A DNA stretch of 36,455 bases from positions 1 to 36,455 of IMG/VR virus record IMGVR_UViG_3300032157_000033. One strand, 5' to 3'. The notes below the pieces were generated by a model. It saw only the letters and a list, made by a program, of their open reading frames with translations, was not told the origin of the DNA and ran no database searches. Positions 1-7,740 of the stretch are shown here, in pieces (within the stretch, counting starts at the first letter, position 1; every line of letters starts with the position of its first letter). Source of the stretch: a virus. The position numbers and the translations under genes are program-made.

Positions 1-19
1 GCAGTTTGTCGTCGGTCAT
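1..19 (-). CDS. 5' end of small ORF crossing the window ends
   Basis: An ATG at 17-19 on the minus strand begins MTDDKL and runs off the left edge; an in-frame ATG also lies at 26-28. It follows the antitoxin stop at 35-37 closely, so it is the third gene of the toxin-antitoxin operon. If the window is circular, the dangling base at position 1 joins the two bases at 36454-36455 to make a His codon, and the frame continues without interruption to the TAG at 36331. The whole protein would be 47 aa. I do not recognise it. Confidence 0.5.
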
Positions 20-34
20 AGGTCCCATGGCCAA

Positions 35-628
35 CTAGCGAGCCTTTCGTTCGGCTGAACCCATGATGTTCGTGACGTCGACGCCGAACGCGTCGGCGAG
101 ACGCTTGAGGGTTCTGAACTGCGGCCTGTGCTTACCCGACTCGATGGCCGAGATGTACCGACGGCTGATGCCGGTGAGCCTTTCAACGTCCTCTTGCGTT
201 CTGAGGCCCAGTCTCGACTTGTGATGGAAGTAGGCCTTGAGGAACGCCTGTGCTTCCACAGCCAGCTGCCGATCTGCCGCCTGGCCGTCCTCAGTGTCGA
301 GTATCGCTCGCTCCTCATCGTCGAGCGTCGAGGCGCCATCCGAGAACTGTTCATTTCGCAAAGCATCCATGGCTTCGACAACCTCTGTGAGCGTGCAGAC
401 GATCTCCTCGGCTTCGCCCTCCTCCTCCTGCCTGCCTGCGTCATCGCGCACCATCTGCATCCGTTCGAGCAAGAGCGTGACATTGCCGTAGTGCCGCTTC
501 ATTGAGTTGAAGTAGGCCTCGGCTTCGCTGCACTGGCTCTGCGCGACGGCTGCGGCGTTCTTGGACCACTCGATCAGAGTGTCGGGATCCATGTTCTCCG
601 GCTTCGTGACCCTCAGCGACGCCGTCAT
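35..628 (-). CDS. XRE-family antitoxin, HigA-like, with long N-terminal domain
   Basis: A 197-aa protein. The start at 628 was chosen because its ATG overlaps the toxin stop as ATGA (625-628); a longer in-frame version would run back inside the toxin gene. The first 120 or so residues are acidic and probably helical. The last 70 form a helix-turn-helix of the Cro/CI type, with the recognisable stretch RTQEDVERLTGISRRYISAI, followed by a second conserved helix (RPQFRTLKRLADAFGVD). Known relatives neutralise the partner toxin and repress the shared promoter. The long N-terminal extension is unusual for HigA, which is mostly just the HTH domain. It could also be a plain phage regulator; the coupling to a RelE-like gene favours antitoxin. 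Confidence 0.65.
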   Translation of the reverse strand: MTASLRVTKPENMDPDTLIEWSKNAAAVAQSQCSEAEAYFNSMKRHYGNVTLLLERMQMVRDDAGRQEEEGEAEEIVCTLTEVVEAMDALRNEQFSDGASTLDDEERAILDTEDGQAADRQLAVEAQAFLKAYFHHKSRLGLRTQEDVERLTGISRRYISAIESGKHRPQFRTLKRLADAFGVDVTNIMGSAERKAR

Positions 629-1050
629 TTTCTTCCCCCTTCGATGAGCTTCAACCTGCCCATCTGCTCCTCCTGGCGCTTCTGTCTCTCGAATAGCTTG
701 ATTTCCTGCTCGATACGACTCACCGCAGTCTCGACGCTGATCTGCTGGGCGGTCGTCAGCCGATTCGACTTCTTGGCGAAGGCGCCGATCACCCACACGG
801 TCTCTCGCGGCTTGTCCTCGTAGATGAAGATACGAATCCACTTGCTCTCGACATAGAAGTCGAGCTTGACCGCCCCCATCACCTTCTCGTGGTCGAACTC
901 ATCCGCGTTGTCGGGCCAGTCCGCGAGCCGTTTCAGCTCCCGGATCAGCCAAAGCCGGTGCTTGGCATTGGAGAAAAGCTTGTTGCCCGCGCGCCGCGCC
1001 GCTTTGGTGGCGGACACGCGGTACCGAGATTTCGGCTCAGGATCAGCCAT
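625..1050 (-). CDS. RelE/HigB-like toxin (Gp49-like)
   Basis: A 141-aa basic protein. The middle and C-terminal part has the feel of the phage Gp49/HigB branch of the RelE fold: a beta strand with WIRIFIYEDK, then VWVIGAFAKKSNRL, then a helix TTAQQISVETAVSRIEQ. RelE-fold toxins of this branch cleave mRNA on the ribosome. It lies immediately upstream of, and overlaps by 4 bp, an XRE protein, the toxin-first order typical of higBA. The N-terminal 45 residues are rich in Arg and Lys. Catalytic residues cannot be assigned with certainty by eye. Alternative: a phage regulator of the same fold without toxicity. Confidence 0.6.
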   Translation of the reverse strand: MADPEPKSRYRVSATKAARRAGNKLFSNAKHRLWLIRELKRLADWPDNADEFDHEKVMGAVKLDFYVESKWIRIFIYEDKPRETVWVIGAFAKKSNRLTTAQQISVETAVSRIEQEIKLFERQKRQEEQMGRLKLIEGGRK

Positions 1051-1083
1051 CGATGGCCCCCACGGTTGTCTCCCTCACCGGCA

Positions 1084-1112
1084 ATCATGCCATACGATGG
1101 AACATAATGCAA
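1084..1112 (-). promoter_or_regulatory. Candidate promoter of the toxin-antitoxin operon
   Basis: On the minus strand a TTGCAT (1107-1112) and CATGAT (1084-1089) are separated by 17 bp, leaving about 30 nt of leader before the toxin ATG at 1050. The match is 3/6 and 4/6 to sigma-70 boxes. The patch is visibly AT-rich in a GC-rich genome. The 136-bp gap between the terminase stop (1187) and the toxin start holds nothing else I can identify. Confidence 0.35.
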
Positions 1113-1186
1113 CAATATGCGCCATTCACCGCGTCAGCGGCAGGCCGGTGTGAAGAGAAGCCCTTGGCGCGCTAACTCATTGCGCC

Positions 1187-3127
1187 TCAACGCTTCCACC
1201 CCTTCACCCACCCGCCGCCGCGAGGGCGCCCCATCCACGGTCGCTTCGGCGGCTTCTTTGGCGCCGCCGGAGCCGGGCCCACCTCCTCCGGCGGCCGCGG
1301 CGCGTCACTTGGCGCCGGACGCGCCGACCCGTCGGGCCGCGTCGAGAACTTCTCGGCGCGCACGCGCAGCACGCGGGCCGCCTGCGGTCCGAGCAAGATA
1401 TGCAGAGCCGCCAGGGAGTAGACCTCGAGGTCGAGCGCCTCGTTGCGGTCGCGGATCTTCGACCACTTCGTGACCACGTGCTTGCCGCCCGTCGTCTTCA
1501 CCACCTGGCGCAGGAGCTTCTCGGCGGTGAGCTGGTCGACGTACTCGCGATCGATCTCCGTGGGCAGGTGCATGTAGCCAATGCCCGGCTTCGCGATGCG
1601 CAGGCGTGAGTGCACGGTCTCCTTGCCGGTGTTGACGCACAGCGGGTAGACGCGCGTCCTGTAGGAGTTCCGTGCTCGGGGCCGGCCGAGCAGTGGCTTC
1701 CCCCACTCCTTCGTCCCGATGACCGCGAACACGCGACGGTTCGCGCGCGCCTTGCAGAACTCGTAAACGCGGTCGGGCTTCCAGTTGGAGTCCACCGCGA
1801 CGCACTCGACGCGCAGCTTGCGGCCGCTCGCGTGCTCCCACGGCGCGAGCAGCTTCTGGTCGAGGTCGAGCCACACCTGCCCCTGCGTGGGATCCCCTGG
1901 CACGGAGCCCCACTCGAGCAGCCAGCTCTCCTCGCCGGCGCCGTAGCCCTTGATCTGGTACTCGAGCCGGTCGCCCTGGACATCCACGGCTGCGACTATG
2001 GCGCCGACACCGTCCGGCACCTCGGCGGGGTACGTCTCTCGGCGCGCGAAGATCACGTCGGGCTCGACCGTGTCGGCGCGGTCCTCGAACGTCTCGGCGA
2101 GCACCGTGTTCACGAATGTCTTCAGCTGGGACGGGTCGTTCTTCGCCTGCAGCCATTCGAAGACCGCGTCCTCCCAGGAGAACATGCCGACCGGCGAGTA
2201 GAGCGCGTTCAAGTGGAACCCGACCGTCCGACCATCGCCATTCGCCGTCGCGCGCCACTGCCCGCGCTCGAGCATCTGGGTCTTCGAGCCCTCGTCGATC
2301 AGCGCCCCGCACTTCACGCAGAGCAGCGTGGCTGTCTTCGGGTCGTCGTTCCGGTAGTCGATGTTCTCCCAGCGAATCGTGTCGAAGTGGTCGCAGTGCG
2401 GGCAGGGCACGAAGTATCGGCGCTGGTCGCTCTGCAGCATCAGCTTCTCGATCGCGGAGTGGTCCTTGAGGCTGGGCGTCGACGCGAACAGCTTCTTGCC
2501 GCGGCGGAACGTGGCCGTGCGTTTCTCGGCCAGCTTGATCGGGCTGCCTTCGCCGTCGACGTCGTCGGGGTATCCGTCGACCTCGTCGCAGAACAGGTTT
2601 TTGATCGGGGTGCTGCGCAGGCTCACGGCGGAGTTCGCACCCGCGATCTTCAAGAACCCACCACGGAAGCGCTTGCGGCGGATGGTGCTGTCGCTGTTCC
2701 GGGACTTGTTCGCGAGCGCTCGTTCGGTCAGCACTGGCACGTTCTCGATGAGCGGCGCGATGCGCTCCTTGGAGACGTCCTCGGCCATGTCGATCGTCGG
2801 TTGGACCATCATCATCGAGCACGGCGCCAGGTGCATGGTGAACCCGGTCCACGCGAGCCCCAGCGTGGTCTTTGCGGTCTGAGCACCCCACTGCAGCACG
2901 ACCCGCTTCGTGGGGCTGCTCGGTGAGAGCTCGCGCATCGGCTCGACCACGTAGGGAGTTCTGGACGTCCGGTACTGGCCGCGCTCGGCGCTGGTCTCGT
3001 TCGGGAGCGTGAGGAAGGTGTCCGCCCAGACGTCGATCGTCATGTCCGGGTCTCGGCGCAGGCCCTCACGCCAGGCTGCTCCGAAGATGACCTCGGCCGG
3101 TGCTAGCTCGAGCGCCGTGCTCGCCAT
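1187..3127 (-). CDS. Phage terminase large subunit, GpA family
   Basis: The packaging motor and cos-cleaving nuclease, 646 aa, close to the usual GpA length. The open frame extends upstream to 3589, but the ATG at 3127 gives a sensible N-terminus (MASTALELAPAEV) and overlaps the preceding gene by only 25 bp. The ATPase part has a P-loop-like GAQTAKTT at residues 81-88 and a Walker B-like FCDEVD at 179-184. Two Cys pairs near residues 245-290 (CPHC, CVKC) form the zinc-ribbon seen in GpA proteins. The nuclease half contains VAAVDVQGDRLE and VAVDSNWK, acidic motifs of the RNase H-like fold. The C-terminal 60 residues are a Pro/Arg-rich tail. Context: small terminase two genes upstream; toxin operon downstream. 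Confidence 0.95.
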   Translation of the reverse strand: MASTALELAPAEVIFGAAWREGLRRDPDMTIDVWADTFLTLPNETSAERGQYRTSRTPYVVEPMRELSPSSPTKRVVLQWGAQTAKTTLGLAWTGFTMHLAPCSMMMVQPTIDMAEDVSKERIAPLIENVPVLTERALANKSRNSDSTIRRKRFRGGFLKIAGANSAVSLRSTPIKNLFCDEVDGYPDDVDGEGSPIKLAEKRTATFRRGKKLFASTPSLKDHSAIEKLMLQSDQRRYFVPCPHCDHFDTIRWENIDYRNDDPKTATLLCVKCGALIDEGSKTQMLERGQWRATANGDGRTVGFHLNALYSPVGMFSWEDAVFEWLQAKNDPSQLKTFVNTVLAETFEDRADTVEPDVIFARRETYPAEVPDGVGAIVAAVDVQGDRLEYQIKGYGAGEESWLLEWGSVPGDPTQGQVWLDLDQKLLAPWEHASGRKLRVECVAVDSNWKPDRVYEFCKARANRRVFAVIGTKEWGKPLLGRPRARNSYRTRVYPLCVNTGKETVHSRLRIAKPGIGYMHLPTEIDREYVDQLTAEKLLRQVVKTTGGKHVVTKWSKIRDRNEALDLEVYSLAALHILLGPQAARVLRVRAEKFSTRPDGSARPAPSDAPRPPEEVGPAPAAPKKPPKRPWMGRPRGGGWVKGWKR

Positions 3128-3375
3128 CGCTTCATCGCCTCCACGAATGCGTACCGGTCCACCGGGAGGGCGCCCGCCGCGACGGCCTTCTTCCTCCAGC
3201 CCGGGCTCAGGTCGAAGTGAGGGACCGAGCTCCGTGCCTGGTACCAGCGCATCGGAAGGCCGATGCGGATGGCGAAGTCGAGCAGCTCGGTCTCGCTGGC
3301 GTCCGACAGCATGTGGCACGCGACCCCGCCCGGCCACGGCGCGCCGCATGGACGGCAGGCGTCCACGACGATCAC
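3103..3375 (-). CDS. DUF4031 family protein
   Basis: A 90-aa protein with a GTG start at 3375. It begins MIVVDACRPCG and contains CHMLSDASETELLDFAIRIG, RWYQ and PHFDLSPGWRKKAVAAGA, the spaced His/Asp/Trp pattern of the DUF4031 family, which is common in phages and has no established function. It sits between the two terminase genes: GTGA overlap with the small subunit and 25-bp overlap with the large subunit, so the three are translated as one unit. The conserved Cys and His residues suggest metal binding, but that is inference. Confidence 0.75.
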   Translation of the reverse strand: MIVVDACRPCGAPWPGGVACHMLSDASETELLDFAIRIGLPMRWYQARSSVPHFDLSPGWRKKAVAAGALPVDRYAFVEAMKRWRARRSS

Positions 3376-3992
3376 GCGGTCCCCGCCGAGTCCCCCAGGT
3401 CTTCCGTGGTGGCCAGCGCGTCGAGCGCGTTCTCGATCTCGCCACGCAGCAGCGCTCGAATGCCGTCTGCGCTGGCCATGCCGGCGAGCGTGTCCGAGAT
3501 CCGGTCGGGGATGCTCTCGAGGATGTCGCGCGCGGCGCGGGCGGACCGGAACGCCTTGTCGCGGACCGCGGCCGCGGACACGAGTTCACCCATCTCGCGC
3601 GCCAGCTGCAGCGCGGCGATACGCGCCTTCGTCAGCTCGTGCATCGTCCGGGCATCGGTGAGCGTGATGCCTTCGATCGACGGGATGTATCCGTCCACCG
3701 AAAGGGCGGCCGCCCGGACACCAGGCGCCGCGCGCGCGGTCGTGTTCGCAGCCCAAGCCTTGTCGGCTGCGGCCTGGTCGATGAGCCCGCGCGAGTCCGC
3801 GTGGATCCGCCCCTCGCGGAGCGCCTTCGAGACCGCTTCACGCGAGACCCCGCGGTGGCGCGCGTACTGGGCCGGAGACACGCGCTGCTGCGGAGCGACA
3901 GCGCGCGCAGGTTTCGGAGCAGGCTTCGCCGGCTTCCGTCGCGGCGCGCGCTTCCGACCCGCGCTGGCCGCGGCCGCTCGCTTCTTCGTCAT
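3372..3992 (-). CDS. Terminase small subunit (Nu1-like)
   Basis: A 206-aa protein. Residues 1-36 are a basic Ala/Lys/Arg/Pro tail. Residues 38-80 resemble a winged HTH (RVSPAQYARHRGVSREAVSKAL, then GRI and GLID), like the DNA-binding domain of lambda Nu1. Residues 100-200 are helical, including an Arg- and Ala-rich helix (LTDARTMHELTKARIAALQLAREMGELV) typical of the oligomerisation part of small terminases. In lambda-type phages this subunit binds repeats in the cos site just upstream of its own gene; the gap 3993-4198 holds suitable repeats. Its overlaps with the DUF4031 gene and position before GpA support the call. Confidence 0.8.
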   Translation of the reverse strand: MTKKRAAAASAGRKRAPRRKPAKPAPKPARAVAPQQRVSPAQYARHRGVSREAVSKALREGRIHADSRGLIDQAAADKAWAANTTARAAPGVRAAALSVDGYIPSIEGITLTDARTMHELTKARIAALQLAREMGELVSAAAVRDKAFRSARAARDILESIPDRISDTLAGMASADGIRALLRGEIENALDALATTEDLGDSAGTA

Positions 3993-4077
3993 CGCGAAGC
4001 GCTCCGGGCCTCAGTCGCGACGAGAAAACCGTCACACACGAGCGAACCCGTTGAACCGACAACCGTTACGCTGAATC

Positions 4078-4158
4078 TGTCAACCAAGTTGACACCGTGC
4101 GACACGCCGAACCCCTTGCCACCGCGCCTGTTGCGCGGATTCTGTCAACCTGTCAACC
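4078..4158. repeat. TGTCAACC repeats and hairpin, candidate cos site
   Basis: The 206-bp gap 3993-4198 upstream of the small terminase contains three TGTCAACC copies (4078-4085, 4143-4150, 4151-4158). The first sits in a dyad GTCAAC-CAA-GTTGAC (4079-4093). Between the copies lies a perfect 6-bp stem CCGCGC/GCGCGG (4122-4127 and 4133-4138) with a 5-nt loop. In lambda, repeated small-terminase sites flank the nick site next to Nu1, so this arrangement suits cos. The minus-strand form GGTTGACAG also contains a perfect -35 hexamer, so promoter activity is an alternative. Confidence 0.4.
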
Positions 4159-4198
4159 AGCTTCTGGAGCTACAGCTAGCGATAGCACGCGGTCGCCG

Positions 4199-4504
4199 TC
4201 ACCCGCAGGGGGGCCTCGCGGAAGGACCCGCGACTCTCGACCTATCGAGCTGTCGTTCTCGTCGCTCCCACCAGCGCCAGTAGTCGATCTTGCGGCCCTG
4301 TCTCGTGAAGTAGGCCGGCTCATCATCCTTGCAGCCTGCACCGCACTTGTCGCACAGCAGCTCCACGAGATAGGCGGTCGGGTGATCGTGCTCCGGGTGC
4401 CGATCCATGTTCGACTGCTTGCGGCCGCAGCGCGGGCAACGCATGTGGATCTTGCCCGGTCGCGCCTTGTGGAACCCCGAGACCCGGCTCACTGACGCCC
4501 CCAT
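4199..4504 (-). CDS. Small zinc-ribbon protein
   Basis: A 101-aa protein starting at the ATG 4504 (MGASVSRVSG), overlapping the upstream gene by 16 bp. It has two knuckles, CPRCG near residue 24 and CDKCGAGC near residue 54, which together would bind one zinc. Between them is a His-rich stretch (DRHPEHDHP). The tail is rich in Trp and Arg. No specific family recognised. It is the last gene of the long accessory operon before the candidate cos region. Confidence 0.6.
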   Translation of the reverse strand: MGASVSRVSGFHKARPGKIHMRCPRCGRKQSNMDRHPEHDHPTAYLVELLCDKCGAGCKDDEPAYFTRQGRKIDYWRWWERRERQLDRSRVAGPSARPPCG

Positions 4505-4677
4505 CTCGTCGCGAGCCACCAGCGCACCAGCTCGATGCCACCACCGAACGCTGCCGCTCCGACCACGAACATGAACGCCTGGAATGCAACGAACGCCCAC
4601 ACCTCCACGCACTCCCGGAACAGGGTCTTGCCGCAGCCGCACTCGCACTTCTCGAACCAGCCGCGATCGCCGCTCAT
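4489..4677 (-). CDS. Small single-pass membrane protein with Cys motif
   Basis: A 62-aa protein. The N-terminus has a CECGCG cluster, followed by one hydrophobic helix at about residues 28-47 (VWAFVAFQAFMFVVGAAAFG) and a short basic Trp/Arg tail, so the tail probably faces the cytoplasm. The ATG at 4677 overlaps the upstream stop as ATGA. Function unknown. Confidence 0.55.
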   Translation of the reverse strand: MSGDRGWFEKCECGCGKTLFRECVEVWAFVAFQAFMFVVGAAAFGGGIELVRWWLATRWGRQ

Positions 4678-4964
4678 AGCTTGCTCCAGCTAGCGAGGAT
4701 GCGGCCCTCTGGCATGTCGCCAGTCCAATCCGGGCCACAGCGAATGATGCCCCGCCCGTCCTCGGCGTTGTGACACTCCACCAGCCACGAGCGGTCGGCG
4801 CAGCGAGCTGCGCGAGATGCGTCGGCCATCCTTCTGGTCGGCATCATGAAGCAGGTGGTGCCCAACGCCTCGGCGACCTTCTGCCAACCGAACCACTTGG
4901 GTACGCGAAGCACGCACTTCGGCCGCATGGGACCGGTCTGCACGAACAGGAGAACGCGCATCAC
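4674..4964 (-). CDS. Hypothetical protein
   Basis: A 96-aa protein with basic and Cys-containing composition. It opens MRVLLFVQTGPMRPKCVLRV and ends with a Trp-rich segment. Two starts are possible: GTG at 4964 (GTGA overlap with the upstream stop) or ATG at 4961 (TGATG overlap). No family recognised; coding status rests on its exact overlap with both neighbours. Confidence 0.5.
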   Translation of the reverse strand: MMRVLLFVQTGPMRPKCVLRVPKWFGWQKVAEALGTTCFMMPTRRMADASRAARCADRSWLVECHNAEDGRGIIRCGPDWTGDMPEGRILASWSKL

Positions 4965-5521
4965 GAACCGACCTGCTCTTCGGTGCCCTTCCAGACGAAC
5001 TCGCTGAGCGGCCTATGCGTGTGGCAGTGGACGCAGAACGTGCCGTTGTAGAAGCCGGGATCTCGGGCGTACGTCTCAGCGATCTTCCGGCCCATCGTGG
5101 TGTCGGTCCCGCAGTTCAGGTGGGTATAGGTGTCGCGCAGCGGTCGCACGAACCCCTTGGATCGCTCGTCATCTGTCAGGACGACGTAGGCCTTCTGCAT
5201 GCCAGAGCCGGCCTGGATCGTTCGATGATCAGCCGTGACGGGCGAGCCGTCAGTCAGCATCGTCTTACTTCGGTCGGCCGGCGGGGCAAACGACGACAGG
5301 ATCAGGTCGCGAACCGGCTTGAGCACATCGCTCCATGCTGGCGACCGCTGCACAGCGCGCATCTCTTCCGGCGTGAGCTTCCGTACGATGCCCTCGACGA
5401 TGAGCGAGATGCCGGCGCACGACTCACAGATCAGCGGTGCGAGTGTTGGGAACTGAGCTGAGCCGACGACAGCCAGCTCCTTGAACTCGAAGCCGCAGTG
5501 AGGGCAATGGGCAGCCATCAC
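4961..5521 (-). CDS. Hypothetical zinc-binding protein
   Basis: A 186-aa protein. It starts with a zinc knuckle (HCPHCG) followed about 20 residues later by CESC, then a helix-rich middle, and ends with a second possible metal site (FCVHCHTHRPLSEF). That C-terminal pattern resembles a treble-clef or HNH-like half site, but no catalytic HNH signature is complete. Its ATG overlaps the upstream stop as ATGA. One of at least five Cys-knuckle proteins in this operon. Confidence 0.55.
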   Translation of the reverse strand: MMAAHCPHCGFEFKELAVVGSAQFPTLAPLICESCAGISLIVEGIVRKLTPEEMRAVQRSPAWSDVLKPVRDLILSSFAPPADRSKTMLTDGSPVTADHRTIQAGSGMQKAYVVLTDDERSKGFVRPLRDTYTHLNCGTDTTMGRKIAETYARDPGFYNGTFCVHCHTHRPLSEFVWKGTEEQVGS

Positions 5522-6651
5522 TCACCCCACAGGAACAGGGCATCTGTCCCGGGCACGCTGACCACCCGCACCGGTACCGTGCTGCCAATGGCCTTCCATC
5601 GCGCATACACGAAGTCGTGCGTGATCAGCGCGCCGGTCGGGTTGAGGAGCACCACGCCGTGCTCGAAGAATCGGACATAGAGCCCGCTCGCCAGCCGCAC
5701 CCATACGCCGAGCGGTTGCCCCAGCCATCCGACGTACTTCCCGGTGGGGTCCGGCCTCCCCTGTGGATCCACGGCGTACTCGGGGAACCACAGCTCGGCC
5801 TGGTAGGGCGTCGTGACCTCCTGCAATCCGTAGGTCACCGTGGCGCCGGTCATGCAGGCCGTGCCGAGCATGAACCTCACCAGGCGTGGATCGCCCCACG
5901 AGCCCGGCGTGTGCTCGCTCTTGAGCCAGTCGCCGTCCTTCTGCGTGATCGCCTTTGAGAACGGGGCGAGGGTGCCGGGGAACCCCTCGATCATCGTGCC
6001 GTCCAGCCCCGTCTTCTCCGCTCCGGGTCCGTTGCCGTAGATCCGGAACCCAGGGCCGAGCTCCCTGCGCATCTTGCTAGCCCAGGCGCGGAGGTTCGCG
6101 ATGCGCACCTGGTCGTTGAGCTCGTTGCTGCCGATACCCATCGTCTTCACCTCGGGCCACCAGTAGTCGGCGAACCAGGAGCTCGCCCCCAGGCGCCTCG
6201 CTCCCCACACGGCGAGCGAGGCCATTGAGTCGGCCGTCGCCTTCCTCGCGATGTTCACCTGCAGCCCCTTGGGCCATGAGTTCTCGATGCCGCCCGTCGC
6301 CTTCAGGTTGTTGTGCCAGTAGGCGGCGAACGTCTTGTCCCACGGCTGCGTGACGAACGTGTCAGGCAGGTACCAGTGCGTCGTCAGGAAGTACGGGATG
6401 ATCTCGATGTCCGGCCGGTAGTGCCGCAGCGTCGGGGCCACGTTCGGCTGCATCAGCAGCTGGCTCACGTCCACGACGACCCTCGGCCAGCGCGCGAGCT
6501 TCTGGCACATCGCCGAGTCGACCGATCCGTCCGGGCGAGCGAGCGGCTGGCACGGAGTACGGACGCCGATGTACGCGCCGATCCGTGGGTAGGGCTGGGC
6601 GTGGGCGATCGAGGCGAGGAGCAGCGAGGCGAGGAGCACTTTCAGGCGCAT
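5518..6651 (-). CDS. Secreted glycoside-hydrolase-like protein (GHL15-like)
   Basis: A 377-aa protein. The ATG at 6651 was chosen because it gives a clean signal peptide: MRLKVLLASLLLASIAHA, with likely cleavage after AHA at residue 18. The mature part looks like a TIM barrel: strands VVVDVSQLL and IEIIPYF, an acidic motif WFADYWWPEV and TMIEGFP as candidate catalytic carboxylates. The C-terminal signature WFPEYAVDP, LGQPLGVWVR, FFEHGVVLLNPT matches what I recall of the putative glycosyl hydrolase family 15 (GHL15). Export from the host cell is implied, which is unusual for a phage gene outside the lysis module. It overlaps the upstream gene by 10 bp. Substrate unknown; capsule, exopolysaccharide or cell wall are options. 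Confidence 0.65.
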   Translation of the reverse strand: MRLKVLLASLLLASIAHAQPYPRIGAYIGVRTPCQPLARPDGSVDSAMCQKLARWPRVVVDVSQLLMQPNVAPTLRHYRPDIEIIPYFLTTHWYLPDTFVTQPWDKTFAAYWHNNLKATGGIENSWPKGLQVNIARKATADSMASLAVWGARRLGASSWFADYWWPEVKTMGIGSNELNDQVRIANLRAWASKMRRELGPGFRIYGNGPGAEKTGLDGTMIEGFPGTLAPFSKAITQKDGDWLKSEHTPGSWGDPRLVRFMLGTACMTGATVTYGLQEVTTPYQAELWFPEYAVDPQGRPDPTGKYVGWLGQPLGVWVRLASGLYVRFFEHGVVLLNPTGALITHDFVYARWKAIGSTVPVRVVSVPGTDALFLWGE

Positions 6652-7064
6652 TGGACTTCCTCCATGACCGGGGGTCGGGCGTGGGCCCGGTGTTCGACGT
6701 GATGGCAACGTGGGCAGTGACGGTCGAAGCCGCGGCCGGCGCCGAGCTCGCAGCCGTCGCACGGCTTGAGACCGAAGAGGGGCCTGTCGCTCGGCCAGTG
6801 GGAACTCAGCCGCTCGTACTGGCAGGCCTCGCAGCGCTCGACAGACGTCACGCGCGGCGCCATCTCGGCGTCCGTGGCATCCAGGCGGCACGGCATGCAC
6901 TCGAAGAGCCCGAGGGCGATGTTCACGAACGCCTTGGTGCCACGGTTGCCGGTGGTCGCACCGGGATGCGTGCGCGGGATGTCCGCGCCGCAGAAGTGGC
7001 AGCGCTGATCGCGCATGATGTAGCGCGCCGGGGTCCAGAGCCGCGGGTCGCCGGTCGGGCTCAT
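6642..7064 (-). CDS. Multi-zinc-knuckle protein
   Basis: A 140-aa protein with five Cys pairs: CHFCG, CMPC, CEAC, CDGC and CPRC. This is enough for two or three zinc sites. The ATG at 7064 overlaps the preceding stop by ATGA. No catalytic signature is seen. It may be a nucleic-acid or protein-binding zinc-ribbon array; function unknown. It is translated immediately before the secreted hydrolase. Confidence 0.6.
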   Translation of the reverse strand: MSPTGDPRLWTPARYIMRDQRCHFCGADIPRTHPGATTGNRGTKAFVNIALGLFECMPCRLDATDAEMAPRVTSVERCEACQYERLSSHWPSDRPLFGLKPCDGCELGAGRGFDRHCPRCHHVEHRAHARPPVMEEVQCA

Positions 7065-7222
7065 CGTGCGAGCCAAGTGGCGGCGCTGAAGGCGACCCAG
7101 AGCGCGATCATGACGACCAAGAGGCGCCAGCGCAGGGGTAGTGTGCGCACGAACACCTCGTAGATGAGCATGCCGACGACCACGCCGATGATCGAGATCG
7201 CGACATCGAGCGTGGCACTCAC
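7061..7222 (-). CDS. Small two-helix membrane protein
   Basis: A 53-aa ORF with GTG start at 7222. Residues 7-20 (VAISIIGVVVGMLI) and about 33-48 (LLVVMIALWVAFSAA) are hydrophobic, separated by a short charged loop (YEVFVRTLPLRWR). It fits exactly between its neighbours: GTGA overlap with the methyltransferase stop and ATGA overlap with the next start. Topology would allow a holin-like or membrane-anchor role next to the surface-modifying genes, but nothing decides between these. Confidence 0.55.
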   Translation of the reverse strand: MSATLDVAISIIGVVVGMLIYEVFVRTLPLRWRLLVVMIALWVAFSAATWLAR

Positions 7223-7740
7223 GACTGCCACCCACCGGCAGGGACCTTGAGGATCCCGAAGCCGCGCCAGGTCTGAAGCGCGATGCCGCCGTGGGCCTCG
7301 ACCCAGCCGGCCAGCGGCGGGATCTCGTGGTTGTAGGAGATGCTCGTGTCGTGGACCACGATGATCGCGCCGGGCTTCACGGCGAGCATCTCCTCAACGC
7401 GCGCGGCGTAGTCGGAGTCGCAGAACACGAAGTCGGCCTGGCGCAGCTCGGGTAGGTCGATGCCGCGGCAGTTGCGGACATCCCACACCGGAGCGTTGCC
7501 GCTCAGCCGCTGACACGTTTCGAGCACTCGCGCGGGATCGGTGTCGCAGGTCAGGACGCGTGTGTACCCGACCAGCTCCGCGGCATGGACCAGGCGGAGT
7601 GTGGTCCGACCATCGAAGCAGCCTGTCTCAACGACGAGACGAGGGCGCAGTAGACACACCATCGCGTAGAGGAAGTCCTGCACCTCGAGCTCGGTTCCAG
7701 CGTCAGAGTGCACCGTCAGGCCGTGAGGATCCTTGTGCAT
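7219..7740 (-). CDS. Class I SAM-dependent methyltransferase
   Basis: A 173-aa protein. Motif I is VVETGCFDGRTTLRL (about residues 36-50), followed by an acidic end of strand 2 (LTCDTDPARV, 63-72) and a strand-4 motif (ADFVFCDSD). A later IIVVHDTS resembles the CmcI/cephalosporin-hydroxylase-like branch, where these residues hold a metal. That branch includes sugar O-methyltransferases. The ATG overlaps the glycosyltransferase stop by one base (TGATG). The tight link suggests it methylates the sugar or acceptor handled by that enzyme, for example on host surface glycans; this is inference. Confidence 0.7.
   Translation of the reverse strand: MHKDPHGLTVHSDAGTELEVQDFLYAMVCLLRPRLVVETGCFDGRTTLRLVHAAELVGYTRVLTCDTDPARVLETCQRLSGNAPVWDVRNCRGIDLPELRQADFVFCDSDYAARVEEMLAVKPGAIIVVHDTSISYNHEIPPLAGWVEAHGGIALQTWRGFGILKVPAGGWQS

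Noticed and set aside
1610-2926. A 438-aa plus-strand open frame
   Set aside because: It is antisense to the large terminase, whose motifs are unambiguous.
3128-3589. Upstream extension of the terminase frame
   Set aside because: It overlaps the DUF4031 and small terminase genes and has shadow-type composition; the ATG at 3127 explains the family N-terminus.
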